In this document: one piece after another, positions 1 to 6,762 of the stretch | Layout of the letters: every line of letters starts with the position of its first letter | How positions within the stretch are numbered: position 1 is the stretch's first letter | NCBI GenBank assembly: GCA_965178525.1 | Contig: CBCXVS010000103.1 | Location: 1 to 22,561 of the forward strand | Length of the DNA stretch: 22,561 nt | Origin: CBCXVS01 sp965178525 | Lineage (GTDB): Bacteria; Tectomicrobia; Entotheonellia; Entotheonellales; Entotheonellaceae | Direction of reading: 5' to 3' | The notes under the pieces: model-generated | The model's input: the letters and a program-made list of their open reading frames with translations, nothing else | Databases searched by the model: none | Told to the model about the DNA's origin: nothing | Translations under genes and position numbers: made by a program

Positions 1-75
1 AAAGGTCAATTCGTTTCAGGCTTTTGAGCTTTTATTTCAACAAGTTGTCGCCGAATCACGGGAGGAACTTCGGCC
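1..75 (+). mobile_element. MITE-like element, copy 1 (3' part only)
   Basis: This stretch matches 6211-6285 almost base for base (one difference inside, CC instead of TT at the very end), so it is the right-hand end of the same short repeat. It ends in GGAACTTCGGCC, the inverse of the left end seen at 5902 and 22491, and is followed by TA at 76-77. The rest of the copy lies outside the window. The element edge meets the end of lysJ and supplies the last base of that gene's stop codon. No coding capacity is visible. Assignment to a TA-targeting, IS630/Tc1-mariner-type MITE is inferred from the inverted ends and TA borders; no transposase is present here. Confidence 0.8.
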
Positions 76-1229
76 TAAAGGACGTCTGCCACCTGCGTCA
101 CGACCGTGTCCACCTCCTCTGGCGTGATGATGAGGGGCGGGAGGAATCGCAAAACGGTCGTCCCCGCCGCCGCCGCGAGGATCCCCCGCTCCATCAGGGC
201 GCGCAGGGCGGGCCCGACTTTCGAGCGCAGTTCGACGCCTAGCAGCAGTCCGAGACCCCGGACCTCACGGATTTGCTTGGACTCAATCGCCTGCAGCCGT
301 TCCTTGAAATAGGCGCCGACTTCCGCCGCCCGTTCCGGCAGACGCTGTTCCTGCATGACATCCAGAACCGCGCCAGCCGCGGCACACGCGAGCGGATTCC
401 CCCCGAAAGTGGAACTATGCGTGCTTTTGTGAATCGTCTGGACGCGCGGGCCAATAGCGAAAGCGCCCATCGGGACGCCGCCCGCCATCGCCTTCGCCAT
501 GGTCAGAATATCCGGCTGCAGGCCATTATGCTCGCAGGCAAAAAAAGCGCCGGTACGGCCATACCCGGTTTGCACCTCATCGACGATCAGGAGGACATCG
601 CGCTCGCGACAGAGCTGTTGCACCCCCTGCAAATACTCGGCACTGGCCGGCCGCACTCCCCCCTCCCCCTGGACGATTTCGATCAGCACGGCAGCCGTGT
701 GCGCATCCACCGCCTCTTCCAGGGCCTCCAGCTTATTGTAAGCCACATGCGTAAACCCCTCAGGCAATGGACCAAAATATTCCTGCGATTTGGCATTCCA
801 GGTGGCGCTCAAGGCGCCCAGGGTGCGGCCGTGATAACCACGCATGGTGGCAATGATGCCCGGTTTGCCGGTACTCATGCGGGCAAATTTCAACGCGCCT
901 TCAATGGCCTCTGTGCCGGAATTGCACAAGAAAATGCGGTCCAATCCCGGTGGTGTGACCTGGGCTAGCCGCTGCAGAAATTGCGCCCGGCGATCGTTAT
1001 ACACGAGTTCATGACACGTGATCAGCGTCCGCGCCTGTTCGGCAATCGCGGCCGCCACCGCGGGGTTGGCATGTCCCACACTGGCCACGCCCATGCCGCC
1101 GATACAATCGATGTATTCCTTGCCGTCCTCATCCCACAGCCGTGTCCCCTCGCCACGCACGATCGTCACGTCGCGTTTGGCATAGACACCCGTGGAGTAC
1201 TGTGCCTCGATCTCCTGGATGGTTGACAT
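75..1229 (-). CDS. lysJ: LysJ, LysW-aminoadipate semialdehyde aminotransferase
   Basis: Class-III, PLP-dependent aminotransferase of 384 aa, close to the usual ArgD/LysJ length. Visible motifs are SGTEA at residues 104-108 (phosphate binding), the DEVQTGYGRTG block starting at D217, and the PLP-binding lysine K246 in MAKAMAGG. As last gene of a lysW-X-Y-Z-J operon it should convert LysW-bound aminoadipate semialdehyde to LysW-lysine with glutamate as amino donor; homologues may also act on the ornithine branch. The ATG at 1229 has AAGGAAG a few bases upstream. lysZ ends 31 bp before it. The stop TAG uses TA at 76-77 plus the terminal G of the repeat element, so the native C-terminus may have been changed by an insertion. 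On its own this protein would be called ArgD; the neighbouring lysW decides for LysJ. Confidence 0.92.
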   Translation of the reverse strand: MSTIQEIEAQYSTGVYAKRDVTIVRGEGTRLWDEDGKEYIDCIGGMGVASVGHANPAVAAAIAEQARTLITCHELVYNDRRAQFLQRLAQVTPPGLDRIFLCNSGTEAIEGALKFARMSTGKPGIIATMRGYHGRTLGALSATWNAKSQEYFGPLPEGFTHVAYNKLEALEEAVDAHTAAVLIEIVQGEGGVRPASAEYLQGVQQLCRERDVLLIVDEVQTGYGRTGAFFACEHNGLQPDILTMAKAMAGGVPMGAFAIGPRVQTIHKSTHSSTFGGNPLACAAAGAVLDVMQEQRLPERAAEVGAYFKERLQAIESKQIREVRGLGLLLGVELRSKVGPALRALMERGILAAAAGTTVLRFLPPLIITPEEVDTVVTQVADVL

Positions 1230-1260
1230 GGTGCTTCCTTTGTGCAGAATGGCAAGACCG

Positions 1261-2064
1261 TTAGCGAATCACCGTGCCCCGGCCTTGTAGCGCCTGCTGA
1301 ATGGGTTCGGGCAGCCGGGCATCCCCCAGGATGACCGTGCCCACGCCCTGCTCGAGTGCCTCGACTGCTCCCATCATCTTTTTCTTTGCGCGGCCCTGCG
1401 CCAAGTCGAGATACGACGCGATACGCGTCTTGTCGATACGGGTAATCAGCGAGTCGGGGTCCTCGACGTCCTGCAGCAAGCCCGGTACATTGGAGAGAAT
1501 GACCAGCGTGTCCGCCGAAAACGCGACGGCCAGGGCTGCGGCGGCGCGGTCGCCATCCACATTGATGATTTCACTCTGATAGCTGATCGCCGGCGGGCAT
1601 AAGACCGGGGTGTAACCGTGGTCCAACAACAGGGTGAGAAGATCGGTATTGATGCGCTCCACCCGGCCGGTAAAATCGCCGCGCAACACTTTGCGTTTGC
1701 CGTTTTCAACGACCTTGATGGCGTCTTTGCGCTCGCCCTCCATGCTACGGCCATCCACGCCGCACATCCCGACCGCATTGATGCCAAGCTGCTGCAGCCG
1801 TTCGACAAAAAGCTTGTTCATCTTGCCGGCGTAGGCCATGCTAAATATTTCCATGGTCTCGCGGTCCGTATAGCGGCTTTCCACGCCGGAAACCGACGTC
1901 ACAAAACGCGGGGGTTTTCCCAGGGCGGTCGCGAGCATATTGATTTCATGGTTGCCGCCGTGCACCAGGAGAAGGCGTTCCCCCTGTTTCACTAGTGTGC
2001 AGACATCTTGGCACACCGCATCAATGGAGATGTCCTTGCCGCCACCGACTTTGACAACAATCAT
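1261..2064 (-). CDS. lysZ: LysZ, LysW-aminoadipate 6-kinase
   Basis: Amino-acid-kinase-family protein of 267 aa, homologous to N-acetylglutamate kinase ArgB. It begins with the nucleotide-binding stretch MIVVKVGGGKD (K5, G7-G9), followed by VHGGNHEIN (HGG at 35-37), and has a lysine-rich AKKKMMGAVEAL segment near the C-terminus that is typical of the family. It should phosphorylate the side-chain carboxylate of 2-aminoadipate bound to the C-terminal glutamate of LysW. The HGGN form in place of ArgB's HGGG, and the company of lysW/lysX, favour LysZ (or a bifunctional LysZ/ArgB) over plain ArgB. It lies 37 bp downstream of lysY, with GAGG/AGG purine runs before the ATG at 2064, inside the same operon. 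Confidence 0.92.
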   Translation of the reverse strand: MIVVKVGGGKDISIDAVCQDVCTLVKQGERLLLVHGGNHEINMLATALGKPPRFVTSVSGVESRYTDRETMEIFSMAYAGKMNKLFVERLQQLGINAVGMCGVDGRSMEGERKDAIKVVENGKRKVLRGDFTGRVERINTDLLTLLLDHGYTPVLCPPAISYQSEIINVDGDRAAAALAVAFSADTLVILSNVPGLLQDVEDPDSLITRIDKTRIASYLDLAQGRAKKKMMGAVEALEQGVGTVILGDARLPEPIQQALQGRGTVIR

Positions 2065-2101
2065 CCTAAGTCCTCATTGACATTGTAAATGGGGTTGGCT
2101 G

Positions 2102-3151
2102 TTAAATAGGATGCAAACCAGGGAAGGTAAGACCGGACATTTCCGCCAGGCCGAACATGCAATTCATGGCCTGGACGCCATTGCCGGCGCCGCCTTTGAC
2201 CAAATTATCCAGCGCACTGAGGACCACGACACGGTCACTGTGGGGGTCCGCTTCGAATCCGACATCGCAAAAGTTGGTGCCGCTCAGAAGCTTCGGCTCC
2301 GGATAGCGGTAGACGCCGCGCCGTTCTTTCACTAGGCGCATAAACGGCTCATCATGATAAGCGTCACGATACACGCCCCACAGTTCCTTCTCACTCACCG
2401 GGCGTGGCAGAAAAACGTGCGCCGTCACGAGGATGCCCCGCACCATCTCCACCGACGTGGCGGAGAAATGTACGGTGAGCGGCCCCGCGCCACTCAATTC
2501 CTGCACCACCTCGGCCGTATGCCGGTGCCCCGTCGGCTCGAACGAGCGCAAGACGCCGTGCCGTTCCGGGTGGTGTGACGCCAAACTGGGCGTATTGCCC
2601 GCGGCGGAAGAGCCGATCTTCGCTTCCACCACGATCGGCGTCGCCTCCGAGAGCAGACCGGCTCGCGCCAGCGGATAGAGCCCAAGGATCGTCGCCGTCG
2701 CTTCGCAGCCCGCGCCGCTCACCAACGCCGCCTGCGTCATGGCCGCGCGGTGCAGTTCGGGAATACCGTAGACAAACGTGTCCAGCAGGTCCGGACAAGC
2801 GTGATCGCGCCCATACCAGGTTTTGTAAGCCTGCGCATCCCGCAGACGAAAGTCGCTGCTCAAATCGATGATGCGGTCGCTGAGCTGCCGAAATTCCTGT
2901 AAGCGGCTCTGCGTCATGCCGTGCGGCAGCGCCAGAAAGAGCATATCACACGGCTCCACCTGCTCCAGACTGCTAAACTTCAGCCGTGTCAAATGGCGCA
3001 GATTCGGATGCACACTGTGTACGAACCGTCCCTGCTGGCTTTCCGAGGTCACCTGCGTCAGCGTCACGTCCGGATGTTGCAACAGCAAGCGTACCAGCTC
3101 GCCGCCGATGTAGCCGGATCCGCCGACCACTGCGGCCTGTATCGGGCTCAC
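2102..3151 (-). CDS. lysY: LysY, LysW-aminoadipyl-6-phosphate reductase
   Basis: ArgC-like NADPH-dependent reductase, 349 aa from the chosen start. The open frame runs upstream to 3253, but that extension lies inside lysX and looks non-native. The GTG at 3149-3151 immediately precedes the Rossmann motif VVGGSGYIGGEL (residues 8-19) and overlaps the lysX stop in a GTGA, the usual arrangement for translational coupling. The nucleophilic cysteine is C149 in SGAGCEATAT; ArgC enzymes usually have a PGCYPTA-like sequence here, and the GC-x-ATA form is the one I associate with LysY. It should reduce the LysW-bound acyl phosphate to the semialdehyde, between LysZ and LysJ. ArgC is the alternative if the operon serves arginine as well. 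Confidence 0.92.
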   Translation of the reverse strand: MSPIQAAVVGGSGYIGGELVRLLLQHPDVTLTQVTSESQQGRFVHSVHPNLRHLTRLKFSSLEQVEPCDMLFLALPHGMTQSRLQEFRQLSDRIIDLSSDFRLRDAQAYKTWYGRDHACPDLLDTFVYGIPELHRAAMTQAALVSGAGCEATATILGLYPLARAGLLSEATPIVVEAKIGSSAAGNTPSLASHHPERHGVLRSFEPTGHRHTAEVVQELSGAGPLTVHFSATSVEMVRGILVTAHVFLPRPVSEKELWGVYRDAYHDEPFMRLVKERRGVYRYPEPKLLSGTNFCDVGFEADPHSDRVVVLSALDNLVKGGAGNGVQAMNCMFGLAEMSGLTFPGLHPI

Positions 3152-3999
3152 GCTGCCGCCTCCTGCACCAGGTAGTCGATCATCTTCTCGGGGATGTTGA
3201 CGCCGGTGGTATGGATGCTGTTGCGAAATTCCATGGTGTAATTCACCTCGCACACCAGCATGCCATCCTCTGATTCCAACAAGTCGACGGCCAGCAACCC
3301 GCCGCCCACCGCCTGCGCCGCGGCGCGCGAGAGGGTATCTACCTCAGGTGTCACGGGACAATTGGACGCTTTCCCGCCCTGCGCCGTGTTCGTAATCCAG
3401 TGGTCTGCCGTCCGGTAAATCGCGGCAATGGTTTCATCGCCGACGACAAAGGAGCGGATATCCCGCCCGGGCTTGCGCACATATTCCTGAATGTAGTAAA
3501 TCGAGTGGTGATACGATCCCAGAATCTGCTTATGCTCCAAGAGCGCCTCGGCCGCCTGGCGATCATTGATTTTGGCGATCAACCGCCCCCAAGAGCCAAC
3601 ACAAGGTTTGAGCACCACGGGATAGCCGAGCTGCTCAATCGCTTCCAGCGCCGATTCGGGCGTAAACGCCAGCATGGTGCGGGGAGTTGGAACCTTGTGC
3701 TGCAACAGCGCCTGCGTCGTGAGAAACTTATCGCCACAGATGCGGGCCACGTCGGCCGTGTTGATGGTCTTGATCCCCCAATCATTAAAAATCTTCAGCG
3801 CATAGAGGGCGCGTGAATGATTGACCGAGCGCTCCAGGATGATGTCGAAGCGGTGCTCGGGCGCCAAGACATGTTGCAGATTGAAAATGACCTCGCGGTC
3901 GTCGATCTTTTCGAAGTCGATGCCGCGAGCCCGCATCGCTTCAAACAGAAGCTTTTCTTCTACCCGAACCCGAGAACACATGACCCCTACGCGCATCAT
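3148..3999 (-). CDS. lysX: LysX, LysW--2-aminoadipate ligase (ATP-grasp)
   Basis: RimK-type ATP-grasp ligase of 283 aa, near the family's usual 280. Visible are K91 after the N-terminal domain, the ATP-binding KPCVGSWGR loop (K131), the GGKASNCPVT stretch (208-217), and the metal-binding block around E251 and N253 in CEVNYTMEFRNS. It joins the alpha-amino group of 2-aminoadipate to the C-terminal glutamate of LysW through an isopeptide bond, protecting the amino group for the later steps. It starts 6 bp after the lysW stop, with AGGA upstream; two adjacent ATGs (3999 and 3996) are possible starts. It overlaps lysY by 4 bases. Some relatives (ArgX) attach glutamate instead, and I cannot settle substrate preference from sequence alone. 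Confidence 0.93.
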   Translation of the reverse strand: MMRVGVMCSRVRVEEKLLFEAMRARGIDFEKIDDREVIFNLQHVLAPEHRFDIILERSVNHSRALYALKIFNDWGIKTINTADVARICGDKFLTTQALLQHKVPTPRTMLAFTPESALEAIEQLGYPVVLKPCVGSWGRLIAKINDRQAAEALLEHKQILGSYHHSIYYIQEYVRKPGRDIRSFVVGDETIAAIYRTADHWITNTAQGGKASNCPVTPEVDTLSRAAAQAVGGGLLAVDLLESEDGMLVCEVNYTMEFRNSIHTTGVNIPEKMIDYLVQEAAA

Positions 4000-4005
4000 G
4001 GCTTC

Positions 4006-4170
4006 CTATTCTCCCCAATCCTCTTCTTCCTCAGGCGCTAACGCCACCTCCAACGGATCCTCTGCAATCACTTCCAGCTCTATACCGCAGTCTTCACAAT
4101 CGATGATTTCCCCTTCTTCGAGAGCCTGTTGATCGAGGATGACCGCACCACATTCCGGGCATTCTGCCAT
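4006..4170 (-). CDS. lysW: LysW, amino-group carrier protein
   Basis: Tiny acidic carrier protein of 54 aa. It has a zinc-binding knuckle (C4-x2-C7 and C25-x2-C28) and the diagnostic C-terminal EDWGE, whose final glutamate E54 carries the aminoadipate while LysX, LysY, LysZ and LysJ act on it. The negatively charged surface (E/D-rich throughout) is what the partner enzymes dock to in characterised homologues. An open frame continues upstream to 4224, but the ATG at 4170 begins MAECPECG, as in the family, and is preceded by a strong GGGAGGG site. It is the first gene of the operon, so its leader (4171 onward) should hold the promoter. Confidence 0.95.
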   Translation of the reverse strand: MAECPECGAVILDQQALEEGEIIDCEDCGIELEVIAEDPLEVALAPEEEEDWGE

Positions 4171-4266
4171 GTTTATGCCCTCCCGTCCCCATGGCCCTGC
4201 GTCGCTTGGGCCGCCTGGTTTCATACGGTTTCACACGGTTTCGTGCCAAAAAAAAGGATGGCCTCT

Positions 4267-4295
4267 ATCGTACGCGATACTTGTAGCGGATGCAA
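4267..4295 (-). promoter_or_regulatory. Possible lys operon promoter (weak)
   Basis: Reading the minus strand towards lysW, TTGCAT (4295-4290) and TACGAT (4272-4267) are separated by 17 bp. The -10 matches the sigma70 consensus at four of six positions and the -35 at only three. It would give a leader of roughly 90 nt containing a T8 run (about 4248-4256) and a short direct repeat of ACGGTTTC. Spacing is good but sequence agreement is modest. Confidence 0.3.
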
Positions 4296-4432
4296 TAGTT
4301 CTGTGGACCGACTCCGGAGGGGTGACTCGCCTGAGGGCCTCTGCTACCATCGTGGCTATGTCAAACGAATATCTATGAGGCAGTCCATCGCAGGAGGATG
4401 CCAAACGCACACGTCTTCTGGACGGGAGTAGT

Positions 4433-4820
4433 ATGATGACACCAGAAGAAGTGCTCCAGACCATTCGTAATGAGCTTGAAGCGGGCATCCAGCTGACCAA
4501 GTGTCAGCAATGCTGGTGTGTGGATGACACGCTCAAACAGATGAGATCGCTGCTGTACTTCCAACTCCGGCATCCATGACACCTCTACTCTTGCTGACAA
4601 CGTCTCTGATGCTCTCACGAAAAAGCGCCCGGTGCAAGACGCCTGTTTAGGCTGTGAGCATTGTGATCCTGCCGTGGCCTCGAATGCATTGAGTCTTGCC
4701 TTTCCAGCCCTCAACCAACTCATAGATGTTGCGTGTGATTTCCAGGTGAACGAGACGCAGTGGCCGCCCGTCGTCGGTGAGCCAAAAACCCCCGTGCCCT
4801 TTCCCAGCGAATTCTGCTAG
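4433..4820 (+). pseudogene. Frameshifted cysteine-rich protein remnant
   Basis: Two reading frames together look like one decayed gene. The first starts at ATG 4433 (MMTPEEVLQTI) after GGGAG, contains a KCQQCWC cysteine cluster and stops at 4579. The second, in another frame from about 4563, continues with a plausible protein sequence containing CLGCEHC, NALSLAFPAL and QWPPVVGE, and ends at 4820. The join needs a single-base shift between about 4540 and 4577. From memory, CxxCxC ... CLGCxxC ... WPxVxGEY resembles the cysteine-rich region in front of an MtrA-like (DUF4346) domain; the MtrA-like part that should follow WPPVVGE is missing. The family call is tentative; the disruption is clear if the two halves belong together. 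Confidence 0.5.
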
Positions 4821-4938
4821 AGTTGTGACCCGTGCCAGAGTAGAGCCAACAAAGTCTGAGGGAGAATGTCCTTTTCGGTGGACTAGTGACGATAACTCGA
4901 AAAATTCACAAATGCTCCTTGTCAGACGTCCATTTTAT

Positions 4939-4969
4939 AAGCGCCTACCCTATGGATAGGTAGGCGCTT
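4939..4969. repeat. Perfect 11-bp inverted repeat (hairpin)
   Basis: AAGCGCCTACC at 4939-4949 and GGTAGGCGCTT at 4959-4969 are exact inverse complements separated by nine bases, so a strong hairpin can form on either strand. Neither side is followed by a proper T-run, so it is a poor intrinsic terminator. It lies 38 bp before the SnoaL-like gene, next to TTTATAA, where it could be an operator or an mRNA 5' structure. Confidence 0.6.
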
Positions 4970-5007
4970 GAGGGAAAAGACACGGCATTATGAGAGGGAG
5001 TCAGACC

Positions 5008-5424
5008 ATGGCGTCGATTACAGAGATTGCTGAAAAATTCTTTGTGGCCTGTGATGAGGGACAAGGATGGGAGGGATGCAAAGCATACTGTAAGCTCGAT
5101 GCGACGTTTTCTGTGCAAGCTGAGCCGCTCGCTGATATCAACACCTTGGAACAGTACACGGATTGGATGAAGGGGTTGTTCACGATTCTTCCTGACGGAC
5201 GCTATGAATTCAAGGCACTGGCCACGGATGAGGCGCGTCAGAGCGTCTGTGCCTACGGTGTCTTCTACGGTACGCATACGGGCGAGGGTGGCTCCGTCGC
5301 ACCAACAGGCAAAAGTATGAGTACCGACTACGTGTATGTGATGGAATTTGAGGGTGACAAGATTTGGCACATGACGAAGATTTGGCACGCGGGTTTAGCC
5401 ATGAAGGCTCTGGGGTGGGTCTAA
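5008..5424 (+). CDS. SnoaL-like / NTF2-like protein
   Basis: Small protein of 138 aa that resembles the SnoaL/nuclear-transport-factor-2 fold: an N-terminal helical segment (ITEIAEKFFVACDEG), a middle part YTDWMKGLFTILPDGRYEF typical of SnoaL-like proteins, and a strand-rich C-terminal half ending in KIWHMTKIWHAG. The fold is used by polyketide cyclases, isomerases and many proteins of unknown role, so no reaction can be assigned. The frame opens at ATG 4990, but the ATG at 5008 is preferred because GAGAGGGAG precedes it at good spacing. It sits 39 bp upstream of the LLM oxidoreductase gene on the same strand, suggesting co-transcription. Confidence 0.75.
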   Translation: MASITEIAEKFFVACDEGQGWEGCKAYCKLDATFSVQAEPLADINTLEQYTDWMKGLFTILPDGRYEFKALATDEARQSVCAYGVFYGTHTGEGGSVAPTGKSMSTDYVYVMEFEGDKIWHMTKIWHAGLAMKALGWV

Positions 5425-6010
5425 TCCAGAGTGGGCTCGACTTGACGCGAAGAGGGAAAGACCATGGAATTAGGCAAACTTGGTGTTTTTTGTTTTACCG
5501 ATGCACTGACCCCGGGGCAGTTGACGGACCTGGCCCACCGCACCGAGAGCCTCGGCTATTCGGCCTTGTGGTATCCAGAAGTGCTGAGTTATGAATCTTT
5601 TTCCCTAAGCGGCTTCTTGTTGCAACAGACCCAGACCTTAATCGTTGCAACTGGAATCGCCAACATCTACGCTCGTGACGCCACCGCCACGAAGCAGGGC
5701 CAACACAGCTTGTCCCGGCTTTACGGCGGACGGTTTCTACTGGGATTGGGGGGCTCTCATACAGCGCTGGTAGAGGACGCCCGTGGCCATCAGTACGGGC
5801 GACCCGTGGCAACGATGCGCGGCTACCTCGATGCCATGGACAAGGCCGTGGAGATAGCGCCGCCGGTAGAGGTGGAACCCCCGACGGTGTTGGCCGCTTT
5901 AGGCCGAAGTTCCCCTGGCAGAATAGGCGGAGAGTTAAGTAGATCAACAGGTTGGCCCAATTCAAAAGTCCATTTACATGGGAACAATCCAACCTCCTGA
6001 AACGACATGG

Positions 6011-6018
6011 NNNNNNNN
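6011..6018. other. Assembly gap (8 N)
   Basis: Eight N bases are flanked by two near-identical 109-bp copies of the element's left end. This is what a scaffolder produces when two contig ends that overlap in a repeat are joined without merging. The true distance is unknown and may be negative. Confidence 0.95.
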
Positions 6019-6092
6019 GCTAGACCGAAGTTCCCCTGGCAGAATAGGCGGAGGGTTAAGTAGATCAACAGGTTGGCCCAATTCAAAAGTCC

Positions 6093-6212
6093 ATTTACAT
6101 GGGAACAATCCAACCTCCTGAAACGACATGGCTTATGGTCATACGTTTTCAGACGATGTCAAGCCCATGGTGCAGAATAGGAGCGAAAATTTTGCGATTT
6201 ACATGGGAACAA
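6093..6212 (+). repeat. 16-bp direct repeat inside the element
   Basis: ATTTACATGGGAACAA occurs at 6093-6108 and again at 6197-6212, 104 bp apart, within the element. The two partial element copies at the window edges break off precisely at these points: position 1 corresponds to 6211 and position 22561 to 6093. The repeat therefore probably causes the assembly breaks. Confidence 0.8.
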
Positions 6213-6762
6213 AGGTCAATTCGTTTCAGGCTTTTGAGTTTTTATTTCAACAAGTTGTCGCCGAATCACGGGAGGAACTTCGGTTTAGGCCCAAAGATGA
6301 CCGAACTGGCAGCTGAGCGGACGGCAGGGGCCTTTCCGTACAATGTGACGCCGGAGCATACGGCACGGGCGCGTCAAATTGTTGGGCCTGACAAATGGCT
6401 CTGCGTGGAACAAAAGGTTTTACTTATGAAGGAGCCCACGAAGGCGAGAGAGGTCGCCCGTCAGACGATGGATTTTTACCTAGGCTTGCCCAATTATCTC
6501 AACAACTGGTTGCGCCTAGGCTTCAGTGAGACAGACTTGGCCAACGGTGGTAGTGACCGGTTTCTCGACGCGATGGTGGCTTGGGGAGATGAATCCGCCA
6601 TCCAGCGACGCATCCAGGAGCATTTCGACGCTGGCGCAAGTCATGTCTATATCCAAGCCCTGCATCCAGAGGGGGAACCCGTACCCGACTGGGAAGCTCT
6701 GACCGCTTGCGCTACCTAAGATATTTCCCTCAGGATCAGTAATAGTGGGCGTGGGGGCTGCC

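Larger units (their letters stand above)
5902..6285 (+). mobile_element. MITE-like element, copy 2 (complete, with gap)
   Basis: The insert lies between TA at 5900-5901 and TA at 6286-6287. The left end is GGCCGAAGTTCC and the right end GGAACTTCGGTT, inverted except for the outer two bases; weaker inverse similarity extends about 30 bp inward. The left 109 bp appear twice, at 5902-6010 and 6023-6131, with two mismatches and an N gap between them, so the true element is probably about 263 bp (equivalent to 6023-6285). No reading frame of useful length is contained within it. TA duplication plus short inverted ends is the pattern of IS630/Tc1-mariner-derived MITEs. That class is an inference, since no transposase is in the window. 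Confidence 0.85.
5464..6719 (+). pseudogene. LLM-class F420-dependent oxidoreductase, split by element
   Basis: The two parts, 5464-5901 and 6288-6719, form one luciferase-like monooxygenase-family gene. The N-terminal 146 codons contain LGYSALWYPE, ATGIANIYARDA and GGRFLLGLGGSH; the C-terminal 143 contain GPKMTELAAERTAG, NVTPEHT and WGDESAIQRRI. Joining them after removing the insert and one TA gives the continuous TVLAALGPKMTELA, the usual active-site-proximal block, and a 289-aa protein of normal family length. Such enzymes use cofactor F420 to oxidise or reduce an organic substrate, here unknown. As it stands, the first part runs into the element and stops at 6000, so no full protein is made. 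Outside the insertion neither half shows decay, which argues for a recent insertion or a mixed population. RBS GAGGGAAAG precedes the ATG. Confidence 0.88.

Noticed and set aside
3152..3253. Upstream in-frame extension of lysY beginning MRGELHHGISQQ
   Set aside because: It lies wholly inside lysX in another frame, has poor protein-like composition, and the GTG at 3151 with GTGA overlap gives the family-typical N-terminus.
4248..4256. T8 run (minus strand) in the lysW leader as an intrinsic terminator or attenuator
   Set aside because: No stable stem precedes it on the minus strand.
6099..6285. Open reading frame running from inside the element into the second half of the oxidoreductase
   Set aside because: The element part has no similarity to the enzyme family and only happens to be open; it is not a fusion gene.
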